Assembly: GCA_965197575.1 (NCBI GenBank)
Contig: OZ240214.1
Location: forward strand, 3,410,001-3,474,000
DNA length: 64,000 nt
Direction of reading: 5' to 3'
From: VXOI01 sp965197575
GTDB lineage: Bacteria; Chloroflexota; Dehalococcoidia; Lucifugimonadales; UBA3495
Shown: piece by piece, positions 1-8,083 of the stretch
Layout: the number at the start of each line of letters is the position of its first letter
Numbering within the stretch: the stretch's first letter is position 1
The notes under the pieces: model-generated
Told to the model about the DNA's origin: nothing
Seen by the model: only the letters and a program-made list of their open reading frames with translations
The model's database searches: none
Translations under genes and position numbers: made by a program

Positions 1-20
1 GTTTTGAGATAATTTCTTAG

Positions 21-1429
21 TACTACAGTCGCAGATTGAGAGAAGGTAGAATTAGGGCAGTTGAGTGTTGATGAGGTGACGTGGTGGTTGTTGGGAGAGA
101 CGAGGTGGCGGAAGTGGCGCGGTGGGCCGAGGGGATCGAGCGGGTGCATGAGTGCATTGCGGGGCGGTTCCGGCGGCCCGGAGCCGCGCCGGCGGGCGCT
201 GGACTACCTGCGGGGACTGTTGAGCCCGGTGGAGCGCAAGAACGGCTGGCAACTGGCGGAGCAGGCTGGCGAGGCCACTCCCGACGGGGTGCAGCGCCTG
301 TTGTACAACTACCGGTGGGACGCGGACCTGATTCGCGATGACCTCAGGGACTATGTTGTGGAGCATCTGGGCGATGCCGACGGGGTTCTGGTGGTGGATG
401 AGACCGGGTTTCTCAAGAAGGGCGGCAAGTCCGTTGGGGTGCAGCGTCAGTACAGCGGCACGGCGGGCCGGATCGAAAACTGCCAGGTTGGCGTGTTCCT
501 GGCCTATGCCGGCGCCAAGGGCAGGACGCTGCTGGACCGGGACTTGCACCTGCCCCAGGTATGGGCCCAGGACCGGGAACGGCGCGAGGAGGCCGGGGTG
601 CCGGAGGATGCGGTATTCCGGACCAAGCCGCAACTGGCGCAGTTGATGCTGGAGCGGGCGGCGGATTCGGGTGTCCCTTTCAGTTGGTTTACCGGGGACG
701 AGGTCTACGGCAGCGACCGCAAGCTGCGGCGGTGGCTGGAGCGTGAGGAGATTCCTCACGTGATGGCCATAAAGAGCAACGAGAAGCTGTGGGCCTGGAC
801 GGAAAAGGGACCGCTACAGGTGAGGGCTGACCGGCTGGCGTCCGGGGTTGAGGAGTCCGCCTGGGTGCGGTGCAGTGCCGGAAATGGCGCCAAGGGACCT
901 CGGGTCTACGATTGGACCGCCGTGAAAATACGGCCCCTGCGGGAGCCGGGCAAGGGCCACTGGCTGCTGGCCCGGCGCAGCCTTGCCAAACCTGGGGAGT
1001 TGGCCTACTACCTGTGCTTCGGCCCGGCGGAAACAACCTTGGCGGAATTGGTACGGGTGGCCGGGACAAGGTGGGCCATCGAGGAATGCTTCGAGGAGGC
1101 CAAGGGAGAGGTCGGTCTGGACCAGTACGAGGTGCGGCGATGGGACGGCTGGCACCGGCACATCACCCTGGCGATGCTGGCTCACGCCTACCTGACGGTA
1201 ATCAAATATCAGGCGATGGAACAGGGAGAAAAGGGGGCCACTACGGCCCGGATGAAGAGTTGATTCCCGTCACAGTGCCGGAGGTGCGCCGGCTGCTGAC
1301 CCGATTGGTATGGAGGGAAAACCAGCCGCCTGATTTCATCCTATGCCGGTCGCGTTGGAGACGGCGCCACCAAGCCAGAGCCCGGCAATGCCACTACAAA
1401 CGCCGCCTGTCACATCTGCGACTGTAGTA
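21..1429 (+). mobile_element. IS701-family element A
   Basis: Perfect inverted repeats close the element. The 19-nt stretch tagtactacagtcgcagat at 18-36 is matched by its reverse complement at 1414-1432, which overlaps the flanking YTAR-type tetranucleotides (TTAG at 17-20, CTAA at 1430-1433). YTAR targets are known for IS701. The two tetranucleotides are not identical, so the copy may have recombined or drifted since insertion. One transposase gene fills the element, and the element cuts a HigB-like toxin gene on its right side. Confidence 0.88.
61..1263 (+). CDS. IS701-family transposase (C-terminal tail in -1 frame)
   Basis: DDE transposase that would cut and join the ends of the surrounding IS701 element. 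The catalytic Asp is in the VLVVDETGFLKKGGKS segment (about residues 110-125) and a second in WFTGDEVYGS (about 205-214). A late acidic segment, IEECFEEAKGEVGLDQYEVR, supplies the E region. The TTG at 61 is the annotated start, but the in-frame ATG at 148 fits family length better. The zero frame stops at 1263 after EKGATTARMKS. The family's basic tail (ELIPVTVPEVRRLL through RRRHQARARQCHYKRR) continues in the -1 frame to a TAG at 1425-1427. The heptamer A_AAG_GGG at 1230-1236 lies exactly where the frames must join. Either programmed frameshifting or an inactivating mutation would explain this. Confidence 0.88.
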   Translation: MSVDEVTWWLLGETRWRKWRGGPRGSSGCMSALRGGSGGPEPRRRALDYLRGLLSPVERKNGWQLAEQAGEATPDGVQRLLYNYRWDADLIRDDLRDYVVEHLGDADGVLVVDETGFLKKGGKSVGVQRQYSGTAGRIENCQVGVFLAYAGAKGRTLLDRDLHLPQVWAQDRERREEAGVPEDAVFRTKPQLAQLMLERAADSGVPFSWFTGDEVYGSDRKLRRWLEREEIPHVMAIKSNEKLWAWTEKGPLQVRADRLASGVEESAWVRCSAGNGAKGPRVYDWTAVKIRPLREPGKGHWLLARRSLAKPGELAYYLCFGPAETTLAELVRVAGTRWAIEECFEEAKGEVGLDQYEVRRWDGWHRHITLAMLAHAYLTVIKYQAMEQGEKGATTARMKS

Positions 1430-1432
1430 CTA

Positions 1433-1686
1433 ATAAAGTATATCCGATATCCTGGCCCGTGGTGAATCCGCATCTCCGATACGCCGTCGCCCACCGATCT
1501 GAAGTCGCCGAAATCTCCCTCCCCTGCCCTGCTCAACCGATAGTTGATGCGGACGAGCGCTCGCTCGTCTCGAAGGCCGCTGATCCACCGCCTGAATGCG
1601 GATGTCGCTAAGACTTCCAACGTAGATTGATCGTGTGGCACGGTTTCAACAGCAATAAAAATGAATGGACGATGGCCGTCGCCCAT
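1433..1686 (-). pseudogene. HigB/RelE-like toxin, truncated by IS701
   Basis: The minus-strand reading frame carries LATSAFRRWISGLRDERA and then VSEMRIHHGPGYRIYF, the signature of the RelE/HigB-type 'addiction module killer' family, ribosome-dependent mRNA interferases. The usual C-terminal strand (G-x-x-x-V-x-L-L-x-G-G-D-K-x-T) is missing because the IS701 right end begins straight after YRIYF. The likely real start is the TTG at 1620, giving the family-like N-terminus EVLATSAFRRW. No antitoxin gene is visible here; it would be expected downstream of the toxin, beyond the IS and outside the window. Confidence 0.7.
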
Positions 1687-1716
1687 CCAGACAAGGGAAG
1701 ATTTTACATTTCGGAG

Positions 1717-4677
1717 CTACCCCAGCGCCTCCGCCAGCACTTCCGCCAAATGCCGTGCCTTGCGGCCGGTGCCGTGTTCGATTTGCTGGCGGCAGGAGAC
1801 GCCCATAACCACGACCTCCCAATCCGGGCCCTTGGCCTCTACGGCGGGGAAGAGCGCTTGCCCGCCGATGGTCATCGACAGGTCGTAGTGTTCTTTCTCG
1901 TAGCCGAAGGACCCGGCCATGCCGCAGCAACCCGCGTTCACCAGCTCCACCTGATAGCCGGGCGCTAGCCGCAGCGCGTTCAGTGACGAGGCGGTCCCGG
2001 CCAGCGACCGCTGGTGGCAATGGGCGTGGAAGATCACCTTCTTTTCCAGACTGTCGAAGGGTAGCTCCAACCGGCCCTCGGCCTTCAGCTTGACCAAGAA
2101 CTCGTCGATGAGAAACGAGTTGCGCGCCACGGTCTGGGCTTCCGGGCCAGGCACTAGCTCCGGGTATTCGTCGCGCAGCGTCAGCAGACAACTTGGTTCG
2201 CAGCCGACGATGGGTATACCCTGCCCGGCATAGGCGTGGAGCAGGGAGACGTTGTGCGCGGCGTTGGCGGCGGCGGCGTCCAGCATTCCCTTGGAGATCA
2301 TGGGCCGGCCGCAGCAGGGCGCGTCGGCTAGCTCCACCTTGAAACCGGCAGACTCCAGAAGAGCCACGGCTGCCTTGCCTACTCCGGGATAGTTGTAGTT
2401 CATGTAGGTGTCGTTCAGCAGGACGACGGTGCCGGAAGCCTGGCCCAGGCCCACTGTCGCGCTTCGTCCTTCCCGGCGAGACTTGAACCACCGGGGGAAG
2501 GTCTCCCGGACGAAGCCGGGGACCGACCGTTTGGGGTGGACGCCCAGCAGATGGTTGGAGACCAGCTTGCCGATTGGACTGGCGGCCAGCCAGTTGGAGA
2601 AGGGGGCCATCCGGCTACCCCACGCGCTGTATTTTGCGATGTTGCCGAATACTCGGTTGCGCCGGGGAAGGCCGTTGGTCTTGAAGTAGTTGGCCAAGAA
2701 CTCGTACTTGAGCTTGGCCATGTCGACGCCCGACTCGCACTCCGCCTTGCAGCCCTTGCATTCCAGGCACAGGTCGAGGGCATCGTAGAGTCGGCGTTGG
2801 GTAATGGTCCCCTCGGGAAATTTGCCCGACATCGCGGCCCGCAGCAGGTTGGCCCGCCCGCGCGTGGAATGCTCCTCCTCGCGGGTGGCGATAAACGAGG
2901 GGCACATGGTCCCGTCGAGCTTGCGGCAGGCCCCCATGCCGTTGCACATCTCCACCGCCCCGGCGAAGTTGGTGTCGATGGAGAAGTCGAGGCGGGTGGG
3001 CAGCGACCCCGCCCGGTAGTCGGGGCCGTAGCGCAGGTTCTCGGTCATGGGGGGACAGTCGATGATCTTGCCCGGATTCATAATGTCGTCGGGATCGAAC
3101 GTGGCCTTGAGCTCCCGGAACATGCCGTAGATCTCCGGGCCGAACATCTTCTCGGTCCATACGCCCCGAACGATGCCGTCGCCGTGTTCGCCGCTGAGGG
3201 AACCGCCGAAATTCTTGACCAGGTCGCTGATCTCGTCGGCGATGGAGTACATCTTGTCGACCCCTGCTTGGTCCTTGAGGCTGACCACGGGGCGGATATG
3301 TAGGCAACCGACGCTGGCGTGTCCGTAGTAAGCGGCCTCGGTGCCGTGGTTGCGAACAATCTCGTCGAACCGGCGGACGAACTCGCCCATGTTCTCCGGG
3401 TCTACGGCGGTGTCCTCCACGAAGGGCAGGGGCTTGGCGTCGCCGTGCATACTCATCAGCAGGCCCAGGCCGTTCTTGCGCACGGCCCAAACGTTGGCTT
3501 GGGCGGCCCGGTCCAGCAGGTTGACGCAGGCGTAACCCAAGCGGCGGCGCTCCATGTCCGCTTTCAGGCCCTCCATCTTGGCGGCAACCTCGCCTTCCGA
3601 CTCGCCGTAGAACTCGACGGCCAGAATCGCGCCGGGGTCGCCCTGGATGAAAGCCATCGCGGTGGACAGGCCCATCGATTGCCGAGAGCGGTCCAAAACG
3701 TTCTTGTCCATGATTTCGATAGAGGACGGGCCGTGGTTGAGTATCTCTTTGACCGCCTCGCTGGCCTGGAAAATGTCGGCGAAATGGAGCACCGAAAGCC
3801 CGGTCATGGTGGGCCGGGGCACCAGGTTGACCTTGGCCTCGGTGACCACGCACAGAGTCCCTTCGGAGCCGACCACCATGCGGGTGAGGTTGAAGCCGTG
3901 GCTGGCTGCGGAGCCGGCAAAGGGGCCAACCGGCTCAGTCAGGAACTCGTCTAGGTTGTAGCCGCTTACCCGCCGCATTATATTGGGGTAGCGGGCGCGG
4001 ATATGGGCGTCGTTTTCTTGGGCCAGCCGCCGGACGCCCCGGTAGATTTCCGACTCCAGCCCCGCGCCGCTGAGCTTGGCTTCCAATTCGGCGCTGTCCA
4101 GCGGGCGGAAGTGGGTCGCGCTGGCGTCGGACAGAATCACGTCCAGCTCCTTAACGTGGTCCAGGGTCTTGCCGTAGATCACCGAATGAGCGCCGCAGGT
4201 GTTGTTTCCGACGCCGCCGCCGACGCAGGCGCGGTTGGAGGTCGTAGGGTCGGGAGCGTACATCAGCCCATAAGGCAACAACTCGCGGTTGAGCTGGTCG
4301 AGGACGATGCCGGGCTGCACGCGGGCCCAAGACTCTTCTTGGTTGACCTCGATCACTTGGTTCAGGTACTTGCTGAAGTCCATGACTATGGCGTGGTTGA
4401 CGGTCTGTCCGGCCAGGCTGGTGCCGCCGGCCCTGGGGAGGACGGGGACCCGGTTGTCCCTGGCCACTTCCACGACCGCCAGAACATCGTCGGCGCTGCG
4501 GGGGATCACGACGCCCACCGGCTCCATCTGATAGATACTGGCGTCGGTGCTGTAGAGCACCCGCGAGAAGGGGTCGAAACGCACCTCACCGGAGACGCGC
4601 GGGCGCAGCATCTGCTCCAGGTCGCCCCGCTCCGACGCTCGAATCCGGCCTGCGGCGGTGGTGCTTTGTGTATTCAT
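1717..4677 (-). CDS. FAD-binding oxidoreductase fused to Fe-S/CCG domains (GlcD-GlcF-like)
   Basis: Single-chain 986-aa 2-hydroxyacid dehydrogenase-like protein, similar in architecture to YdiJ. The PCMH-type FAD domain includes PRAGGTSLAGQ near residue 81. It is followed by a FAD-oxidase C-terminal domain (about 290-550). Two 4Fe-4S Cys clusters follow: CNGMGACRKLDGTMC near 577 and CLECKGCKAEC near 637. Two cysteine-rich CCG domains complete it (PCCGRP near 789, NAGCCGMAGSFG near 915, with a CHQRS motif between). It probably passes electrons from a 2-hydroxyacid to quinone or another carrier at the membrane face; the substrate cannot be read from sequence. The ATG at 4677 has GGTGAG five bases upstream. 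The gene is intact despite its length and its GC-rich runs. Confidence 0.9.
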   Translation of the reverse strand: MNTQSTTAAGRIRASERGDLEQMLRPRVSGEVRFDPFSRVLYSTDASIYQMEPVGVVIPRSADDVLAVVEVARDNRVPVLPRAGGTSLAGQTVNHAIVMDFSKYLNQVIEVNQEESWARVQPGIVLDQLNRELLPYGLMYAPDPTTSNRACVGGGVGNNTCGAHSVIYGKTLDHVKELDVILSDASATHFRPLDSAELEAKLSGAGLESEIYRGVRRLAQENDAHIRARYPNIMRRVSGYNLDEFLTEPVGPFAGSAASHGFNLTRMVVGSEGTLCVVTEAKVNLVPRPTMTGLSVLHFADIFQASEAVKEILNHGPSSIEIMDKNVLDRSRQSMGLSTAMAFIQGDPGAILAVEFYGESEGEVAAKMEGLKADMERRRLGYACVNLLDRAAQANVWAVRKNGLGLLMSMHGDAKPLPFVEDTAVDPENMGEFVRRFDEIVRNHGTEAAYYGHASVGCLHIRPVVSLKDQAGVDKMYSIADEISDLVKNFGGSLSGEHGDGIVRGVWTEKMFGPEIYGMFRELKATFDPDDIMNPGKIIDCPPMTENLRYGPDYRAGSLPTRLDFSIDTNFAGAVEMCNGMGACRKLDGTMCPSFIATREEEHSTRGRANLLRAAMSGKFPEGTITQRRLYDALDLCLECKGCKAECESGVDMAKLKYEFLANYFKTNGLPRRNRVFGNIAKYSAWGSRMAPFSNWLAASPIGKLVSNHLLGVHPKRSVPGFVRETFPRWFKSRREGRSATVGLGQASGTVVLLNDTYMNYNYPGVGKAAVALLESAGFKVELADAPCCGRPMISKGMLDAAAANAAHNVSLLHAYAGQGIPIVGCEPSCLLTLRDEYPELVPGPEAQTVARNSFLIDEFLVKLKAEGRLELPFDSLEKKVIFHAHCHQRSLAGTASSLNALRLAPGYQVELVNAGCCGMAGSFGYEKEHYDLSMTIGGQALFPAVEAKGPDWEVVVMGVSCRQQIEHGTGRKARHLAEVLAEALG

Positions 4678-4751
4678 TTAACTCACCCCGTATCACCTAT
4701 GCTAACCTATAGGCCGGTACAAATCCCAGCCCCGGCCGGAGCGCAACGTTT

Positions 4752-4956
4752 ATGGCTACCAAGCGTACATCGACTGCCACCAAACATCCGCCCCAATGAG
4801 GATGTGGAAGACGATCTGAGCATCGAATATCCATCCTCGGACGGCGAACCTATGGCAGAATCCGAATTCCAATACATTCCCTTGACCGACACCGTTGCCG
4901 CCCTGCGTCACTGGTTCATCCACCGGACCGACGCGTACATCGCCGGAGATATGCTA
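4752..4956 (+). pseudogene. Uma2-family endonuclease N-terminal remnant
   Basis: The ATG at 4752 opens a frame beginning MATKRTSTATKHPP. After a frameshift near 4795 the +1 frame reads DLSIEYPSSDGEPMAESEF and continues to GDMLV. IEYPSSDGEPMAE is the typical start of Uma2 (DUF820) proteins, PD-(D/E)XK-like nucleases common in Cyanobacteria and Chloroflexota. The gene is cut at TA 4955-4956 by an IS630 element. Neither the catalytic core nor the rest of the gene reappears to the right of the IS cluster. Confidence 0.7.
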
Positions 4957-5041
4957 GTAGACCAACAGCTTTGAAATGAGGCATGAAGGATGTATTCTCC
5001 CAAGCATAGGGATTAGTGGATTGGAGCAAGGGAGAATCGTC

Positions 5042-5503
5042 ATGCCGGCCAAGAAATACCGTATCCAGCTGACAACCGAAGAGCAACAGGAACTGAAGGC
5101 GTTGGTTTCCCGCGGGCGTGCGGCGGCGTATAAGCAGACCCATGCCCGCATCTTGCTGCTGAGCAATGAGGCGCAAGCAGACGGGTCCCTGAAGGACGAA
5201 GAGATTGCCAGAGTTCTCAAGATTAGCAGCGCGACGGTTGAAAGGGTGCGCCGTTGTTGTGTGGAGGAAGGGATTGAGGCGGCGCTGAACCGTAAGCGGC
5301 AACTGCGCCGCCGTCAGAAGAAACTGGATGGCGCCGGGGAAGCCCACTTGATTGCGTTGGCCTGTGCGGAACCGCCGGAAGGCCGCGTGCGTTGGACGCT
5401 GAAGTTGTTGGCGGACCAGCTGGTCGAATGCGAGATAGTGGAGAGCATCAGCGGCGAGACGGTGCGCCAGGCGCTTAAAAAAACGAACTCAAGCCCTGGC
5501 TGA
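5042..5503 (+). CDS. IS630-A transposase, frame A (helix-turn-helix part)
   Basis: N-terminal half of an IS630 transposase. It begins MPAKKYRIQLTTEEQQEL at the ATG at 5042 and contains a helix-turn-helix region (DEEIARVLKISSATVERVRR, about residues 58-77) that would bind the element ends. The frame ends at TGA 5501-5503, just after LKKTNSSPG. The catalytic half follows in the -1 frame across an A7 run at 5477-5483. The same split at the same codon occurs in element B, which argues that it is built into the element. Confidence 0.85.
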   Translation: MPAKKYRIQLTTEEQQELKALVSRGRAAAYKQTHARILLLSNEAQADGSLKDEEIARVLKISSATVERVRRCCVEEGIEAALNRKRQLRRRQKKLDGAGEAHLIALACAEPPEGRVRWTLKLLADQLVECEIVESISGETVRQALKKTNSSPG

Positions 5504-6183
5504 AAGAGTGCTGGTGCATCCCGCCTGAAAGCAACGCGGACTTTGTGTGCGCGATGGAAGATGTACTGGAAGTCTACCAGCGCTCCTACGGGGACAACGA
5601 AGTGCTGGGGTGCCTGGATGAGACCAGCAAACAGCAAGTGAAGGAGACCCGGGTGGGGCGGCCGGCCGGGCCGGGCGCGGCGGCGGTGTACGATTACGAA
5701 TACGAGCGCAATGGCGTGAGCAACCGGTTCATGTTGTTTGCGCCCTTGGCAGGATGGCGGCGGGTCGAAGTGACGGACCGCCGCACGAAAGTGGATTGGG
5801 CGCGGCAGATCAAGAAGCTGGTGGATGAGGACTATGCTGGCAAGGACCGGATTGTGCTGGTGATGGACAACCTGAACACCCACCATCCGGCCTCGTTGTA
5901 CGAGGCGTTTGAGCCTGCCGAGGCGCGGCGCATCGCCGAACGGCTGGAGGTCCACTACACGCCGAAACATGGGAGTTGGCTGAACATGGCCGAGATTGAG
6001 ATCGGGGTGCTGGCCCGGCAATGTCTGGACCGGCGTATGGCCAGCCAAAGTATCCTGCGCCGCGAGGTCAACGCTTGGCAAGGCCGACGCAACCGGGACA
6101 CGATACAAGTGAACTGGCGCTTCACCACCGAGGATGCGCGCATCAAACTGAAGTCTCTATATCCAGCAATTCAAGGTTGTTGA
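5479..6183 (+). CDS. IS630-A transposase, frame B (DDE catalytic part)
   Basis: Catalytic half of the IS630-A transposase. The first Asp is in VLGCLDETSKQ, the second in IVLVMDNLNTHHPASLYEAF, and the Glu lies in HGSWLNMAEIEIG, the usual DDE signature of the family. The frame has no start of its own near the front: it opens after a TAA at 5476-5478 and reads KNELKPWLKECW. It is therefore expected to be made only by frameshifting from frame A. It ends at TGA 6181-6183, inside the terminal repeat. Confidence 0.83.
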   Translation, partial: KNELKPWLKECWCIPPESNADFVCAMEDVLEVYQRSYGDNEVLGCLDETSKQQVKETRVGRPAGPGAAAVYDYEYERNGVSNRFMLFAPLAGWRRVEVTDRRTKVDWARQIKKLVDEDYAGKDRIVLVMDNLNTHHPASLYEAFEPAEARRIAERLEVHYTPKHGSWLNMAEIEIGVLARQCLDRRMASQSILRREVNAWQGRRNRDTIQVNWRFTTEDARIKLKSLYPAIQGC

Positions 6184-6190
6184 ACTACTA

Positions 6191-6308
6191 GTGCCGTTTC
6201 CACTTGAATATGCCTTATATCGGATATCTGTTAATCATTCCCGCGCAAGCAGGAATCCAGAGTTAGAGGCAGCCTTCCAGTATCAATAAATCTAACTGGA
6301 AACGGTAC
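6191..6308. mobile_element. 118-bp MITE with IS630-type ends
   Basis: A short non-coding element lies between TA at 6189-6190 and TA at 6309-6310. Its inverted ends begin GTGCCGTTTCCA on the left and GTACCGTTTCCAG on the right (reverse complement). The right end continues TTAGATTTA and closely matches the right end of IS630-B at 33.8 kb (GTACCGTTTCCAGATAGAT). It has no coding capacity, so it is probably a miniature element moved by an IS630-B-type transposase. Confidence 0.75.
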
Positions 6309-6311
6309 TAG

Positions 6312-7770
6312 TATTACAACATCGGATTCAAGAGGGGTGCCTGAAGTCTGGCGGCGAAGTTTGTAGCGGCGTCTTTGGTGGGAGAGTCTCGCCCGTTCGT
6401 TGCGTAGCTGTGTCTCCTCCAGCCACCGTAGTAACTCATACGGCCCGAACCACTCCCGGGGCAGCATCTCACGCACCACCCGGTACACTTGGGGCCGGGT
6501 GAGCAGGGGTATCTTCCCCCCCAGTCCAGTTGCAGACTCAACAAAAAGGCCCCGCCCAGCAGGCACATGACCATGTGGCGATGCCACCCAGGCCAGGTAC
6601 GGGTCTCGTACTCGTCCAGTCCCACGTCGCTCTTCTCCGTCTCGAATTCGGTTTCGATGCGCCAGCGGGACCCTCCCACATGAGCCAGCGTCTCCAAGGG
6701 CGAGCCCTCGGGGCCGTTGGACAGGTAGCAGCGGGGTTCGCTGGCGTCCAGGTTCCGCCGGTAAATGCCCCAGAACGCCTCGCCGGGCTTCCGCCTCCGG
6801 GTTACCCGTACCCGCTGGGCGCTGAACATAGAGGTCCTGGGCCCCTGGGAACCCTCGGCCACCGTTATCTCCCGCCAGGCCTCCTCGGGCAATTCATCGC
6901 TGCGCCCGGCCATGGTGCGGCGCTGTCCGTCCACCAGCTTTGGCTTGCGGGGACGCCCGAATCCCTGATAGTCCGGGTTGCTCCAAGCGGGAACCAGAGG
7001 CCACACCGTGGTGCCACCCGGAACGTCCAGCACGTAGCGCATCCCCTGGGCCGTCAGGCCGTCCCGAAAGGACGGCGACATACCGAAGGCGTCGTCCCCG
7101 GCAACCCATACGGCTTTCAGATGGCCGCGCTCCAGAGCCCGCTCCAGCATCTCCAGGGCCAACTCCGTCTTCGACCGGTACCGGCGCCTGTCTGCCGGCA
7201 CTCCCGCCGACTCACACCGGCCGCTGTCCGAAGTCCAACTCTCCGGCAGGTACAGCCACTTGTCCGCCAAGGCCCGCCCCAGGGGGCTGACATAGGCCAG
7301 AAACATTCCGGCCTGGCAGTTGGCCACCTTCCCCAGCCGCCCGCAGTACTGCCGGGCCACCCCGGCGGACTTCCTGCCCTGCTTCGGGAAGTCGCTGCCG
7401 TCCAGCACCCACACCGCCTCAGGATGCCCCAGCCTGGGGGCCGGGTACTCCTGCAGGCGTCCGGTGACCGCGTCATCGTCCCAGCGGGAATCGGCGAGGA
7501 AGCGCTGCAGGACCCGGTCTGAAACACCCACCGATTCAGAGAGGTTCCCGGCATTGCGCCGCTCCTGGGACTGCACCAGCAGGGCCTGCAGATAGTGCCG
7601 GCTGTGCTCCCGCCGCTGCATGCGTCCGAAGGCCGGAGCGAAGAAAGAATGAAACTCCCCAAAGAACTCGTACACCCGCCGGAACTCCGCCGCATCCATC
7701 ACCCACATCCACCGCCCAAAGACTTTCCAAACTCGCCAACTATCCTACTAAACAATCCGTCGTTGTAATA
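6312..7770 (-). mobile_element. IS701-family element B
   Basis: Inverted ends tattacaacatcgga (6312-6326) and its near reverse complement at 7756-7770 match at 13 of 15 positions. They are flanked by CTAG (6308-6311) and TTAG (7771-7774), both fitting the YTAR target of IS701. It carries one transposase on the minus strand. It abuts the MITE on the left and truncates an excisionase-like gene on the right. Confidence 0.83.
6314..7708 (-). CDS. IS701-family transposase B (C-terminal tail in -1 frame)
   Basis: DDE transposase with VWVLDGSDFPKQGRKSAGVARQ (first Asp), WVAGDDAFGM (second Asp) and an ETEFETEKSDVGLDEYE segment (Glu region). It is only distantly similar to copy A. After LLSLQLDWGG the zero frame turns into low-complexity Cys/Gly/Ser sequence. 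The family tail (KIPLLTRPQVYRVV, ending in LSHQRRRYKLRRQ) is in the -1 frame. The junction is the heptamer G_GGG_GGA at 6521-6515 inside a G7 run, a canonical -1 slip site. The start at 7708 is plausible; a downstream ATG (MDAAEF) is also possible. Confidence 0.85.
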   Translation of the reverse strand: MWVMDAAEFRRVYEFFGEFHSFFAPAFGRMQRREHSRHYLQALLVQSQERRNAGNLSESVGVSDRVLQRFLADSRWDDDAVTGRLQEYPAPRLGHPEAVWVLDGSDFPKQGRKSAGVARQYCGRLGKVANCQAGMFLAYVSPLGRALADKWLYLPESWTSDSGRCESAGVPADRRRYRSKTELALEMLERALERGHLKAVWVAGDDAFGMSPSFRDGLTAQGMRYVLDVPGGTTVWPLVPAWSNPDYQGFGRPRKPKLVDGQRRTMAGRSDELPEEAWREITVAEGSQGPRTSMFSAQRVRVTRRRKPGEAFWGIYRRNLDASEPRCYLSNGPEGSPLETLAHVGGSRWRIETEFETEKSDVGLDEYETRTWPGWHRHMVMCLLGGAFLLSLQLDWGGRYPCSPGPKCTGWCVRCCPGSGSGRMSYYGGWRRHSYATNGRDSPTKDAATNFAARLQAPLLNPML

Positions 7771-7774
7771 TTAG

Positions 7775-7843
7775 CAGCCACTCACTGACACCGAGGACTT
7801 GAGCGGCCTCTCGAACAGACAATGTCAGACGCTGTGCATTCAC
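7775..7843 (-). pseudogene. excisionase-like HTH protein, 5' fragment
   Basis: The GTG at 7843 is preceded by a GGAGGGAAGG run and opens NAQRLTLSVREAAQVLGVSE, a MerR/excisionase-type helix-turn-helix start. After about 23 codons the frame runs into the IS701-B end, so only the 5' fragment remains. An inverted repeat TGCATG-N4-CATGCA at 7863-7878 lies just upstream and could be an operator. It may once have partnered the integrase at 10.5 kb, but that is a guess. Confidence 0.45.
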
Positions 7844-8083
7844 CCTTCCCTCCTCGCGGGTATGCATGCAGACATGCAAAAAGCAAGCTGAATCTAGGAC
7901 AGCATCACCCGCCGGGAAGAGGAAGCAAGACCAGCGCATCGCCAAGTTTCTGTGCCGATTCGGTGAACATGGATGCTTTGGAGGATGTGGTGGGTCAACA
8001 CTTAGGAATGCTCCGAACAAGTTCGGCGGGTTGTGGCATAGTAAGGCTGGAGAAGCCGAAGCCGGCCGGGGGAATAAGGTTGG

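Larger units (their letters stand above)
4957..6188 (+). mobile_element. IS630-family element A
   Basis: The element is bounded by TA dinucleotides at 4955-4956 and 6189-6190, as expected for IS630/Tc1. Its imperfect inverted ends start GTAGACCAACAG on the left and read GTAGTTCAACAA on the right (reverse complement). It holds two overlapping transposase frames. The right-hand TA is shared with the adjacent MITE, so one of the two landed in the other's target duplication. Confidence 0.85.

Noticed and set aside
4003..4700. Forward ORF at the FAD-oxidase 5' end
   Set aside because: Shadow of the FAD oxidase. Only its last part (from about 4810) has real content, the Uma2 remnant.
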